64,000 nt of DNA from Clostridia bacterium (GTDB lineage Bacteria > Bacillota > Clostridia > Oscillospirales > Acutalibacteraceae), in the NCBI GenBank assembly GCA_017622555.1, contig JAGAQV010000001.1, positions 1 to 64,000 of the forward strand, in the 5' to 3' direction. This document shows positions 23,705 through 33,138 of the stretch, piece after piece. The position numbers and the translations under genes are program-made. Every line of letters starts with the position of its first letter. Positions within the stretch are counted from its first letter, which is position 1. Below the pieces are notes generated by a model that searched no databases, had not been told where the DNA came from, and worked only from the letters and a program-made list of their open reading frames with translations.

Positions 23705-26700
23705 TTAGTTATTTACACTCTTTTTAGCAATTGAGCCCATAGCAACAACAACGCCGCCAAGTGCAACAATAACACTAACAAGCACCATAACTTCAGTGCC
23801 GAAGTTTGCATCGGTCTTAACAACCTTATTAGCTTCGTCCATTGAAACCTTATTGGTTACTTCAGAGAATGCAATTCCCGGGTTACAAATAAGAGCTGCA
23901 CGAGTAGCAGGAGATTCAGTATTTGCATAGAATACGTAATTAATCTTATCGCCAATCTTAAGTTCTAATTCGCCTAAATCAGGGAATGCAATTTCTGGAT
24001 TACTCTTAGAAATAATTTGTGCTTCGTTAGTAGTAGGCCAAATCTTTTTATTGTTGTGATAAATTTCAATCTTAACAGTTGCTTTATCATTTTCGTTAGC
24101 CCAATATGGAGAATTAGCCAAACCGCTTCCGCTAAACTTACCATTCCTATCATATAGAACGGCCTTACCGTCAATGTTTGATGTATATGTAAGTTTGAGA
24201 GCAGGCGCTTGAACAGTTTTATCAATGCTTTCAGCAGTAAAGGCTCCAGCAGTTGATGGACTAATGAAAAGATCCTTGCTATCTTCCAAGAATAAAATAG
24301 AAGAAGTAAAGAAGCAATTATTAAAGTTGTTTATTGACAAGTAATAAGCAGGCTGAAGACCCTTGATACCAGGAGTTTTTGTCTTATCGGCAGTAGCAAA
24401 GTAAGGTTCGCAATACTTGATATCAAATCTTTCATCATCACCCCAAGGTTTAAAGCCAAAGCCTTTATCACTTGTGTACTGATATGTCATTGACCAGTTG
24501 CCCTTAAATTCAACTATACCGGTTTTATCGTTAGTTGAAACTGCATTGCCAAGCGGAATGTCCTTAACAGTATCGGTAAGACCTGCATAAGCATCGTATT
24601 GCTCAGCAATTAAAACTTCATAGAACTTGTCACCAACCTGAATCATTTCGGTTACAGGATCGGGTGATTCAACCGCAAGATATGCAACCTCAAGGTCAGC
24701 TCTAACAGCGTCACGACCACAAGGATTATCAAGCTTACCGTCACCATTCCAGTCGGTTCTGTTATTAACAACACCTTCTTCTTGGAAACGAACAGTAACA
24801 GTATCACCTTCATATACCTTAAACGAACCTAAATCAGGGAAGACAATCATATCATCAACCGCAGTGATTTTGTTATCAGTGGTATTATCAGTAGGCCAGA
24901 TCTTTACTTTGTTTTTGTAAATAGTAACAGAAACTTCGTTTTTATTGTTTGCAAGCCATGCATAGAAAGGTGATGTATTAGATTTCTGAGCATGAGGAAC
25001 AATTGAACCTATAGTATCGTAAATAACAATATCGCCCTTTTTGGGTGCTGTAAATACCATATCAACTGTTGCTGCGGCAGTTTTATCATTTGCAACCCAA
25101 GGTGAAACGTAAATAACATCATCATGGAAGGCTATAGAGTTCTGACACCAGCTTGTATTCCATGCGCCTGTATCGGTAGTGGTTTGAGAAATAGTTGGAA
25201 CCTTAACGGCCTTACTTGTTGCAAAGGTATATCCCTTAGCATAAGAACCCGCATAATAGCTGAGCTTTGCCTGCCAAACAGACTTAGACATATCAACTGC
25301 AGTATATTGAGTTGCATCCATTTCGTCTACTAAATCCCAAATAGTATCACGAGCGTTGAAGATAGAATCGTTCTTAACAACATAGGTAGAATCACCAATG
25401 TTAACGTACTTATATTCAGGGCTTAAATACTCGGTATAAGCAACAGCAGGGTTACAAATAGCACCTGTACGGGGTGAACTCCATTTGTCATTAGCGGTAC
25501 CATCTTTGTCAATCCACTCAACATAGCTATCAAAAATAATATCAAATTGATCGCCCTTGGTTACGAACATTTCGCCTAAATCAGGAAAGTCGATTGTGTC
25601 GGCGCCGAGCTTAATAACGTTATTTGCACCAGTATCGGCCGGCCAAATTTCAGTACCATTTTTATAAATCTTAACAGTAACTGTATGCTTTGCATCTTCA
25701 CTTGCCCACCAAGGAGAATCGTTTAATCCCTTACAAGTAATTTTACCTGTCGAATCAAACAAAATAACTTTACCATCACGGGGTACAGTATATGTTAACT
25801 TAATTGCAGGTGCAGGAGTATAGGTGTTTTCAATATCGGTCATACCGGGGAAAACAATTACTCTGTCCTTTGAATCAGCAAAAGTTACTGAGCCACGATA
25901 GAAATTCTTAGAGCAATAATAATCGGATTTAATACCTGTGCGAGCAGTATCTGAGGGATTAGTGTTGCAGTATGTAAATTTGAAAGCATTGGTTCCGCCC
26001 CAAGGATTATTGTTCCAACCACCCTTGTCAGAATATTTAATGCTCATTTTCCATCCGTCATCAAAAGTAACTTCGTCATTTAATGACTTTCCATCAACAA
26101 GTGCGGCAAAGTCTGAATATACATCCATCTTGCTTTCAGAAAGAACGTCATATTCTTTATCGCCAACAGTAACCTTTGTATAGGGTTCGTAGATGTATGC
26201 AATTTCTAAATTAGATTTAACGGCATTTCTGTTAACATCTTCGTTTTGTTCATAAAATCTAATTTTAATGGTATCACCGGTCTTAAGACTGATAACACCC
26301 AAATCAGAAATATCAACAGAATCATCAAAAGTGGTTAATGTATTATCTACTGCAGTGTCAGCAGGCCAAATCTTTTGATCATTCTTGTAAATAGTGATTT
26401 CCACTTTATTTTGAGAATTATCTTTCCAGCCATAGAAGTGTGTAACATCTTTACCGATAGGAGCAATAGCGCCTGCTACGTCATAAAGAAGTACGTCACC
26501 ATCCTTGGGTGCATGAAAGATATAGTCAATATACTGGTTATTATAACCACTACACCATGGACTTGCTACTAAAGAATCATCAACAAATGCAACTGAATGC
26601 TGATAATGGTTAGTAGCCCAGGCATCTGCATTGCCACCGCCGGTACTAGTCTTACCTTCAGTATAAAGTGCATTATAATCACCAGTGCCATTATTATAGC

Positions 26701-27037
26701 CTTTTATATAATACAAATTTCCAGCATAAACAGTCGGCTGATCATACCAATAGTTTGAAATCTTAGGTTCCCAAACCGAGTTGGCAAAAGCATTTGTTAC
26801 CATAGGCATTGTAGTAACATCATAGCTTGACAATGCGTTTGCCATAGTTTTTGCAGCATTGTATTTTGAAGCTTTTTCAATGACATACTTATTCTCGCCA
26901 ATTGTAATTTCTTCAGCCTCATCAGGAAGAACTGTGGTGCTTGCATTCTCGGCGTTAACGCCAAACATTGCAAACGAGCTTGCAAGAAGTGCAATTGTAA
27001 GCACAACTGCAAGAAGTGCAGAAATACGTTTTTTCAT
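23705..27037 (-). CDS. Secreted membrane-anchored surface protein with four repeats of an unrecognised beta-rich domain
   Basis: A 1110-residue protein with signal peptide (about 1-29) and one C-terminal transmembrane helix (about 1080-1101) before KKSVNN. In between are four units at about 44-283, 288-537, 543-788 and 797-1060. Each starts with a GD/GE-x-x-Y/F strand (ITIGENKYVIEK, VNIGDSTYVVKN). Each carries an IYKNxxKIWPxD motif and an FPDLG...GD strand pair, and ends in a version of NPxVAYTE. Units 1 and 3 match each other better, as do 2 and 4, suggesting duplication of a pair. Unit 3 has an inserted DWNGDGKLD loop like a calcium-binding loop. No catalytic motif is visible. A glycan-binding role is inferred from aromatic content and neighbours. 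Confidence 0.7.
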   Translation of the reverse strand: MKKRISALLAVVLTIALLASSFAMFGVNAENASTTVLPDEAEEITIGENKYVIEKASKYNAAKTMANALSSYDVTTMPMVTNAFANSVWEPKISNYWYDQPTVYAGNLYYIKGYNNGTGDYNALYTEGKTSTGGGNADAWATNHYQHSVAFVDDSLVASPWCSGYNNQYIDYIFHAPKDGDVLLYDVAGAIAPIGKDVTHFYGWKDNSQNKVEITIYKNDQKIWPADTAVDNTLTTFDDSVDISDLGVISLKTGDTIKIRFYEQNEDVNRNAVKSNLEIAYIYEPYTKVTVGDKEYDVLSESKMDVYSDFAALVDGKSLNDEVTFDDGWKMSIKYSDKGGWNNNPWGGTNAFKFTYCNTNPSDTARTGIKSDYYCSKNFYRGSVTFADSKDRVIVFPGMTDIENTYTPAPAIKLTYTVPRDGKVILFDSTGKITCKGLNDSPWWASEDAKHTVTVKIYKNGTEIWPADTGANNVIKLGADTIDFPDLGEMFVTKGDQFDIIFDSYVEWIDKDGTANDKWSSPRTGAICNPAVAYTEYLSPEYKYVNIGDSTYVVKNDSIFNARDTIWDLVDEMDATQYTAVDMSKSVWQAKLSYYAGSYAKGYTFATSKAVKVPTISQTTTDTGAWNTSWCQNSIAFHDDVIYVSPWVANDKTAAATVDMVFTAPKKGDIVIYDTIGSIVPHAQKSNTSPFYAWLANNKNEVSVTIYKNKVKIWPTDNTTDNKITAVDDMIVFPDLGSFKVYEGDTVTVRFQEEGVVNNRTDWNGDGKLDNPCGRDAVRADLEVAYLAVESPDPVTEMIQVGDKFYEVLIAEQYDAYAGLTDTVKDIPLGNAVSTNDKTGIVEFKGNWSMTYQYTSDKGFGFKPWGDDERFDIKYCEPYFATADKTKTPGIKGLQPAYYLSINNFNNCFFTSSILFLEDSKDLFISPSTAGAFTAESIDKTVQAPALKLTYTSNIDGKAVLYDRNGKFSGSGLANSPYWANENDKATVKIEIYHNNKKIWPTTNEAQIISKSNPEIAFPDLGELELKIGDKINYVFYANTESPATRAALICNPGIAFSEVTNKVSMDEANKVVKTDANFGTEVMVLVSVIVALGGVVVAMGSIAKKSVNN

Positions 27038-27135
27038 TGTAATTCTCCTTTGTTATTTTTTTGAAAAACTTACAAATTTCCATATATAATTATAAATCTT
27101 ATAAAAGAAAATGTATATATTGAATTCTTGCGATA

Positions 27136-27163
27136 ATTATAAAAAATTGTTCATTTGTAACAA
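27136..27163 (-). promoter_or_regulatory. Putative promoter of the large surface protein gene
   Basis: TTGTTA (27163-27158), 16 bases, TATAAT (27141-27136) on the minus strand, leaving a leader of about 90 bases. Confidence 0.55.
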
Positions 27164-27220
27164 AATACTGACTGCATTATATTAAGCATTTTACAAAAAC
27201 GATAAATGTATATTTACACA

Positions 27221-27248
27221 AAAAAGCGCCCGCATAAGCGGACGCTTT
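27221..27248 (-). terminator. Terminator of the 27263-28357 gene
   Basis: The arms AAAGCGCCCGC and GCGGACGCTTT pair with one C-A mismatch around loop ATAA. Confidence 0.75.
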
Positions 27249-27262
27249 AATTTAACTAATTA

Positions 27263-28357
27263 TTATTCTGTCTTAGGATCGTTTTCTTCTTCAATAGAAG
27301 CTTCTTCTACTGCTTCATCAGCAGGCAAAGCTTTAGCTTTCTTCTTTTTAGATGCAATTACAATTATAATAACAGCAATAGCAGCAACAACAAGCACACC
27401 TGCGCCTATAATTACGTAAATTATAAAGCCAAGACCGTTATCTTGTCCGTCAGTATCTACATCCGAAGTGTTTTCATCCCAATCTTCAATAATGGGAATA
27501 TCATCTAATTCCTCTTCTTCTTGCTCTTCTACCTCAGTATAAGCAACAACAGGGTCAATAAATACAGTGTTATTTTCCCATGTGCAGTCATAGCTTCTAA
27601 GGTGAATTTCAATTTCATCACCTTCGGTTACCTTAAATCTACCTGTAGTACCTGCATATGGGAATTCCGCAGACATATTTTCACACGAAATTTTTACAAC
27701 CTCGGAAATTGCCGTGTCGTTTTTTCTTATACAAATTTCAACTTCGCCCGAACCCTTAATTTCGCTAAAGGAATTAAACGGACTATCCTTAGTAGCGCCT
27801 AAAATCGAGCCTTCATTGAAAAGGACAACCTTACCGGTTTTAGGTGCAACAAAGGTTAATTTTGCTTGACCGTTGTTACCTGTCCAAGGGCCACGAAGAG
27901 TAACAGCAAGGCGTTGTTCCTTAACATCAAGTGCTAACGAAGAAGCATAATTAGCTATACGGTCGGCAACAATTTGTTCATAACCGTCTTCACCAGGCTT
28001 CTTATATCCATCAAGTGTTTGCGGACTTATGCAAGCAAAATTATCTTTAACCGGACCGTCAGCAGAATAATAGTATGCATCAGCAAACCACCAGTCTTTA
28101 GCTACTTCAAGTGAAAAATTCCAAACAGAATCATCCATATCAACTTCTTCATACTGAGTTGGATCATAAGCCTCTACACATTCTTGAAGAGATTCAAAGC
28201 AACCGTAAACCTCATCCTCTAAAATTTCCCACTCCTGACCAAAGGCTTTAACGGTATCACCCTTAGGTAACGCTGAAATATTAATGCCGGTAAAAAGCGA
28301 GAAAATTAAGGTTAATACAACTAAAACTGCACAAGTTTTCTTGAAATTACTTTTCAT
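27263..28357 (-). CDS. Membrane-anchored surface protein, single-unit member of the IYKN/KNDxxIWP family
   Basis: A 364-residue protein with a signal peptide (about 1-30) and one unit of the same domain as the large neighbour (about 35-275). It opens with VKAFGQEWEILE, has IRKNDTAI at the usual KND position and ends with DPVVAYTEVEE. The tryptophan of the IWP motif is absent. An acidic spacer (about 276-315) leads to a transmembrane helix (FIIYVIIGAGVLVVAAIAVI), then KKKKAK and an acidic cytosolic tail of about 25 residues. This is not a sortase signal. It has its own promoter and terminator. Confidence 0.68.
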   Translation of the reverse strand: MKSNFKKTCAVLVVLTLIFSLFTGINISALPKGDTVKAFGQEWEILEDEVYGCFESLQECVEAYDPTQYEEVDMDDSVWNFSLEVAKDWWFADAYYYSADGPVKDNFACISPQTLDGYKKPGEDGYEQIVADRIANYASSLALDVKEQRLAVTLRGPWTGNNGQAKLTFVAPKTGKVVLFNEGSILGATKDSPFNSFSEIKGSGEVEICIRKNDTAISEVVKISCENMSAEFPYAGTTGRFKVTEGDEIEIHLRSYDCTWENNTVFIDPVVAYTEVEEQEEEELDDIPIIEDWDENTSDVDTDGQDNGLGFIIYVIIGAGVLVVAAIAVIIIVIASKKKKAKALPADEAVEEASIEEENDPKTE

Positions 28358-28395
28358 AATTATACTCCCTTTGATTCATTAAATAACATATCAAT

Positions 28396-28424
28396 AATTT
28401 ATCAAAAAATATCATAATAGTCAA
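28396..28424 (-). promoter_or_regulatory. Promoter of the 27263-28357 gene
   Basis: TTGACT (28424-28419), 17 bases, TAAATT (28401-28396). The spacer ends ATTTTTTGA, nearly the same as in the promoter of the paralogue at 29685. Confidence 0.65.
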
Positions 28425-28479
28425 GTTAATTGACACAAGTGTGCAAGAAATTACTAAAGTCAAATAAATAATATAATAT

Positions 28480-28508
28480 AAAACGCCCACAAGTAAAGTG
28501 AGCGTTTT
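28480..28508 (-). terminator. Terminator of the 28522-29685 gene
   Basis: The arms AAAACGCCCAC and GTGAGCGTTTT pair with one mismatch around a 7-base loop. Confidence 0.7.
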
Positions 28509-28521
28509 AAAATATTAAATG

Positions 28522-29685
28522 CTATTCGGATTTTTCGTCATTAGACTCTTCAACGGGTAATTCATCTTTAGCTTCTTCAACTGGTTCTTCTACAGTTTCC
28601 TCAGCAGAAAGTGCTTTCGCCTTCTTCTTTTTAGAAACAATGATAATTACAACAACTGCAATTGCAGCAACAACAAGTACACCTGCGCCAATAATTACAT
28701 AAAGAATCCAACCAAGACCCTTTTCATTATTATTGTTGTTGTTTTGATCTGGAGTTGTATCAAGATCGTCTACGCTGTCAAATTCATCCTCAACTTCTGG
28801 AACGTCACTTTCAATTTCAGTATAAGCAACACAGGGATTAAAAGTTGCGGTTGTTGAACCTGCAATTTTTAGGCCTTCATATTCACCGCCAGGAACCTTA
28901 CTTTCAAATTCACCGGCAACGTCAATACGAATTGAAATAACATCGCCTTCAGTAACGGGCATTACACCTGTTTTGCCAAGTAACGGAAAATCAATTGCAC
29001 GGTTGTTTTTATCAAGCACAACGGCAGGATCGTCCATAGGCCAAACTGGTACGTCATTCTTTTCTACAGAGATTTTCCAAGGACGGTTATATTCCTGTTG
29101 GAATGAATAGAAAGGAGCTTCATCACTGCATGCGGTAATTTTATTGCCATATTCTTCGAACAATACAATTTTACCTGTGTGCGGTGCAACGAAGTTTATC
29201 CAAGTATTAGAAGAACATGACCACAAGGGCTGAAGTGACCAATAAACTGTTTTATCGGTTTCATCTGCACTGTTCCATTCAATCATCATTTCGTGTGAAT
29301 TCCAAATTTCGCTGTTCTGTTCAGCTGTAGTTGAAGAAACACAAATACAATTAAAGTTTTCCCAAGTGCTTTCACGGGCAAACCAGTTTTCTTTAATTCC
29401 CCATGGACCGTCAGTGAAGTTTTGACGGTGTGAAACATTCCATTGATATCCGTCAAAATAAACCTCGTCCATAGCAGTGTGGTCAAGACCGATAGTTACG
29501 TTTTCCAAAACCTCACGGAAGCTGTAAACCTCACCCTCGATAATGGTAAAGGTCTTATCACCTATTGTTAAGGTGTCGCCTTCATAAATAACTTCATCAG
29601 CAGAAGCAGTCATACCTGTAACCATTGCAAAAGCCAAGGATAACACAACTAAAACTGCGCCAAGCTTTTTAAGAATGTTTTTCAT
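28522..29685 (-). CDS. Membrane-anchored surface protein, second single-unit paralogue
   Basis: A 387-residue protein with the same layout as its downstream neighbour: signal peptide (about 1-30), one repeat unit (about 36-290) with VEKNDVPVWPMDD, then IDFPLLG, and the closing motif NPCVAYTE. An acidic Asn-rich spacer, a transmembrane helix (WILYVIIGAGVLVVAAIAVV), KKKKAK and a Glu-rich tail follow. Its tail and membrane segment are almost identical to those of the 27263 protein, but the domains have diverged, so they are duplicated genes with different ectodomains. Function unknown. Confidence 0.68.
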   Translation of the reverse strand: MKNILKKLGAVLVVLSLAFAMVTGMTASADEVIYEGDTLTIGDKTFTIIEGEVYSFREVLENVTIGLDHTAMDEVYFDGYQWNVSHRQNFTDGPWGIKENWFARESTWENFNCICVSSTTAEQNSEIWNSHEMMIEWNSADETDKTVYWSLQPLWSCSSNTWINFVAPHTGKIVLFEEYGNKITACSDEAPFYSFQQEYNRPWKISVEKNDVPVWPMDDPAVVLDKNNRAIDFPLLGKTGVMPVTEGDVISIRIDVAGEFESKVPGGEYEGLKIAGSTTATFNPCVAYTEIESDVPEVEDEFDSVDDLDTTPDQNNNNNNEKGLGWILYVIIGAGVLVVAAIAVVVIIIVSKKKKAKALSAEETVEEPVEEAKDELPVEESNDEKSE

Positions 29686-29728
29686 TAAAAATTCTCCTTT
29701 TCATGCAAAATAAGCTTTGCTAAAAGTT

Positions 29729-29757
29729 AATTTATCAAAAAAATATATTCAAGTCAA
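29729..29757 (-). promoter_or_regulatory. Promoter of the 28522-29685 gene
   Basis: TTGACT (29757-29752), 17 bases, TAAATT (29734-29729), matching the promoter of the paralogue at 28357 in both boxes and in the end of the spacer. Confidence 0.65.
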
Positions 29758-29830
29758 GAAAAAGCAAATAAAAGTGCAATATAATACAATTTTTAAAAAA
29801 TAATTATATCAATAATTGTCATAAATAAGG

Positions 29831-31495
29831 TTATACAATAATTTGATACGCTTTTCCTGCTTCATAGGTCAAAACACCGTCAACAATTTCAACATCCTTA
29901 GTTTTTACCCATTTGCCGTTTTCATAAACGCCCTCGCTAGCCGACTTAATTTCACCGCTCTTATAAGAAATTGTAGCTGTTTTAGATGCGTAAGAATAAT
30001 AAGTATTATTATCAGCTTTTACTAGTAAACCTGTAGAGCCGTATAAATCTTTACCATTATCAACCTTAAAGGTAAAGAATTTACCCTTAAAGCCTTTGTT
30101 TTCAACCTTCTTCACCTTCATTGTATTATTGAAAAACACCATATTACTTTCATCAGTTACTGCAATAATTTCATCTAAGGCGTTAATTGATTTATTCATT
30201 TCAAAATATTCAACTGCTAAAATCTCAGGTTGGTCCTCATAAGCACCCTTTAGGTTGGCTACACCCTCACGCAAAATGAAAGGATTTTCCTTGCTGCCAA
30301 AGCGATAAAGTCCGCTCGTACTTTTACCAACCTCGTTGTAATAAACCAAATGGTAATATCCCATACCATAGCCATTACTTAAAAGATAGTTTGTTTGACC
30401 AGGAACCGACCACACACAAGTGCCAAACTCAACCATTACAAGCGGATTATCCCCTTGTTTAATATATGAATAGTCTGGTGTGACAGTAGAATCATAAAAG
30501 TCGTAACCAACAATATCAAGGTATTCAAGGTCAATATATCCTTTTATTTGCCCTGTCCAATCCCTGCCCTCAACCAGTTCCTGATGACCCGCACTCATAA
30601 GATTAACGTAAGTTATCATTGAATATGGGCCATCCTTAATAGCTTTGGCAAGCTGATTAATTAAATTGGCAAGATTACTGTATTGACTAAACCACAAGCC
30701 ATGACCGCCTTCTGAGTTGTTGGGCTCATTTTCAATTTGAATACCAACTGTTCTACGATCAGTATCGTTAACATTAAGCCAAGCGCAAAGCTGATTTAAC
30801 GCCTCGACCTCAATATCAATAAAAGACTGAGCCGACAAATCAGGTATAGGTTTACCCTCAGCATAGCCTGTACCGTAAATAATTTTACCGTTTTCATCTT
30901 TCAGTGGAGGATATTTTTTCAAATCCTTAAGTTGCCAATCCCTATAACCGCCAAAGCCACATACGTCGTAGCCAAACCAATTCCAAAGTATTTTTAAATC
31001 ATACTTTTTAGCAACACTATATTGGTATTCAATTTCGCTGAAATCGTATTTCTTACCATCATAGAAACGACCCCAATTAAGATACAAAATCACAGTGTTA
31101 AAGCCCGCTTCTTTAGCAAGTCGCATACCGTCATCAAAGGTTTTTTCGCGGGTTTTCTTATCAAGCTTTGCACTTAAAAGATGGTCATAACGGAAGTGTA
31201 TTGCACGGAATAGATAAGGCTGACCCTTGTGATAAATTACCTGCTTATTCCCTACCTTTACAAGCTCGGAAGCTTTTGTATTTGTAAGCTTTTCGATAAT
31301 ATATTGACCGTTTTCGTCAATGATTTCATCTTTGTTATACTCAGTTACAGCCCAAGCAGGTTTCTCTTCTTCCTGCTTTTGCGGTGAATCAGACGGAGTG
31401 TTGTCGGGCGTTTTTGCGCCCGAACAACCAACCATAAACAACATTAAAACTGCCATAAGGGCTGCTAAAATGCGTGTTAACTTTTTGTAAGACAT
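29831..31495 (-). CDS. Clan GH-A glycoside hydrolase lipoprotein, paralogue 2
   Basis: A 554-residue lipoprotein (lipobox FMVGC) with a longer Pro/Glu-rich linker than the other copies. Both expected catalytic residues are present: E257 in QIENEP and E356 in MVEFG. The substrate-side motif WNWFGYDVCGFGGY and the aromatic NGYGMGYY are kept. It differs from the others around residues 190-215, where KDENGKIIYGTG replaces the MDG-PLL segment, so its substrate preference may differ. Last gene of the 11-gene operon, 16 bases after paralogue 3. Confidence 0.75.
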   Translation of the reverse strand: MSYKKLTRILAALMAVLMLFMVGCSGAKTPDNTPSDSPQKQEEEKPAWAVTEYNKDEIIDENGQYIIEKLTNTKASELVKVGNKQVIYHKGQPYLFRAIHFRYDHLLSAKLDKKTREKTFDDGMRLAKEAGFNTVILYLNWGRFYDGKKYDFSEIEYQYSVAKKYDLKILWNWFGYDVCGFGGYRDWQLKDLKKYPPLKDENGKIIYGTGYAEGKPIPDLSAQSFIDIEVEALNQLCAWLNVNDTDRRTVGIQIENEPNNSEGGHGLWFSQYSNLANLINQLAKAIKDGPYSMITYVNLMSAGHQELVEGRDWTGQIKGYIDLEYLDIVGYDFYDSTVTPDYSYIKQGDNPLVMVEFGTCVWSVPGQTNYLLSNGYGMGYYHLVYYNEVGKSTSGLYRFGSKENPFILREGVANLKGAYEDQPEILAVEYFEMNKSINALDEIIAVTDESNMVFFNNTMKVKKVENKGFKGKFFTFKVDNGKDLYGSTGLLVKADNNTYYSYASKTATISYKSGEIKSASEGVYENGKWVKTKDVEIVDGVLTYEAGKAYQIIV

Positions 31496-31511
31496 AAAAA
31501 TCTCCTAAAAC

Positions 31512-33086
31512 TTATTTAAGAACAACTCTGTAAGCCAAACCGGGTTCAACATTGAATATGTTGTTATTAACGGTAACTTTACCGGTTTCAGTCCATTTAC
31601 CATCAGCATAAGAGCCAGTGGTAACTTCCTTAATATCAGACTGGAATTCAAAGCTTGCCTTACGTGAAGAATAAAGGTAGAAGTTGCCATCTGCTGCACC
31701 AATTGCAAGACCACTACCACCGTATTCTTTAGAGGTATCACTATAATGATAAGTAATTCTTTGCTTATTGCAAAGCTTTACGGCTTTAACATCATTTTTG
31801 AGTGTGTTATTAAATGCCATAATATTATTAATCTTTTCAGTAACGATAAGCTCACGCAAAGCTTTAATTGCCTTATTCATAGTAACAACTTCATCACAGT
31901 CAACCTCAAGCACCTGACTTAAAGTGGGCGAAATTGTGTTTGGAGGAAGCTTTTTAGTACCGTCACGCTTTTCAACACCCTTAACAGGGTTATCATAACG
32001 ATAGAAACCACCTACGCCAAGATCACGGTAATTGGTAACTTGATAAAAGCTTAATCCATAACCCTTTGAGAAAATTTGATTTATCTGTCCTGGAACAGCA
32101 TAAGAAGCGGGAGAATATTCTGCATATGTTGCAAGGTTATCGTTGTGCTCAAGAACCTTAAGGTTAGGATTGGGATTAGTTGTATAATCGTCATAACCCA
32201 CAATGTCAATATATTCCTGCTCGCAAAGATACTGTAGACGTTCATTAAAGGTATAGCCTTCAGCCTCTTCATTGTAGCCTGCAGACATAAGATTTAAGTA
32301 TGTAATCATTGAATAAGGGCTTTCCTTAATGGCTTTACCTTCTGCATTTAATAAGGCCGCTAAGTTAAGAAACTGACTCATCCAAAGACCGTTGCCGCCC
32401 TCATCGTTACCCGGCTCGTTTTCAAGCTGAATTGCAACAGTTCTACGGTCTGTGTCGTTAACGTTAAGCCAAGCGCATACCTGTTGAAGAGCTTCAGTAA
32501 CTTCATCAATAAAAATTTGCTGTGAAAAATCAGGGATGTAGTTGTTACCTTCGGTCAAAAGAGGAGCGCCGTCCATACCGGTAAGGCAAGGATATTTTTC
32601 AAAATTATCCTTTTGCCAGGGCATATAACCGCCAAAGCCGCATACGTCATAGCCAAACCAGTTAAGATGTACCTTTAAATCGTACTTTTTGGCAAGCTCA
32701 TAATGCATTTCAAGCATAGAAAAATCATATTTTTCACCATCATACATTTTAGACCAGTTAATGTAAAGAATAACGGTCTCAAATCCACTATCCTTAATAA
32801 TTTTGAAGCCTTCCTCATAAAGCTTTTTGCGAAGATCGTCTTCATAACCATCTAAGTGGTCCCAACGCAAATGCATTGAGTAATACTGATAAGGCTTGCC
32901 GTTGTGGTAAATCACAGGACGACCGTTAACCTCTTTCATTTCGGCAGCAACGACCTTTTCAAGCTTTGAAATGTCGTACATACCTTTTGAGTTTGTAGCC
33001 TTGTTGCCTTTGCATCCAACAAAGCATGATAGTGCCATTATAAGCACTAACACAATTGCGCAAAGTCGAAATGCTGTTTTTTTCAT
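31512..33086 (-). CDS. Clan GH-A glycoside hydrolase lipoprotein, paralogue 3
   Basis: A 524-residue protein from ATG 33086, which follows TTGGAGGT; the start at 33101 lies upstream of that RBS. Lipobox CFVGC. Catalytic candidates are E224 in QLENEP and E323 in TYAEYS. It is the closest relative of the 251-1831 protein, sharing CLTGMDGAPLL, DFSQQIF and LNVNDTDRRTVAIQLENEPGN-type stretches. Those two therefore probably share a substrate although they lie 30 kb apart. Confidence 0.75.
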   Translation of the reverse strand: MKKTAFRLCAIVLVLIMALSCFVGCKGNKATNSKGMYDISKLEKVVAAEMKEVNGRPVIYHNGKPYQYYSMHLRWDHLDGYEDDLRKKLYEEGFKIIKDSGFETVILYINWSKMYDGEKYDFSMLEMHYELAKKYDLKVHLNWFGYDVCGFGGYMPWQKDNFEKYPCLTGMDGAPLLTEGNNYIPDFSQQIFIDEVTEALQQVCAWLNVNDTDRRTVAIQLENEPGNDEGGNGLWMSQFLNLAALLNAEGKAIKESPYSMITYLNLMSAGYNEEAEGYTFNERLQYLCEQEYIDIVGYDDYTTNPNPNLKVLEHNDNLATYAEYSPASYAVPGQINQIFSKGYGLSFYQVTNYRDLGVGGFYRYDNPVKGVEKRDGTKKLPPNTISPTLSQVLEVDCDEVVTMNKAIKALRELIVTEKINNIMAFNNTLKNDVKAVKLCNKQRITYHYSDTSKEYGGSGLAIGAADGNFYLYSSRKASFEFQSDIKEVTTGSYADGKWTETGKVTVNNNIFNVEPGLAYRVVLK

Positions 33087-33138
33087 AATTTTTACCTCCA
33101 AAATTAATAATTTATTTTAATAATTATAGGTTACAACG

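Noticed and set aside
24700..24770. Dockerin domain in the large surface protein
   Set aside because: Only one calcium-loop-like segment exists. A dockerin needs two in a 60-70-residue domain.
27263..29685. Sortase-anchored proteins (substrates of the sortase B)
   Set aside because: They have C-terminal helices, but no sorting motif before them, and their cytosolic tails are long and acidic instead of short and basic.
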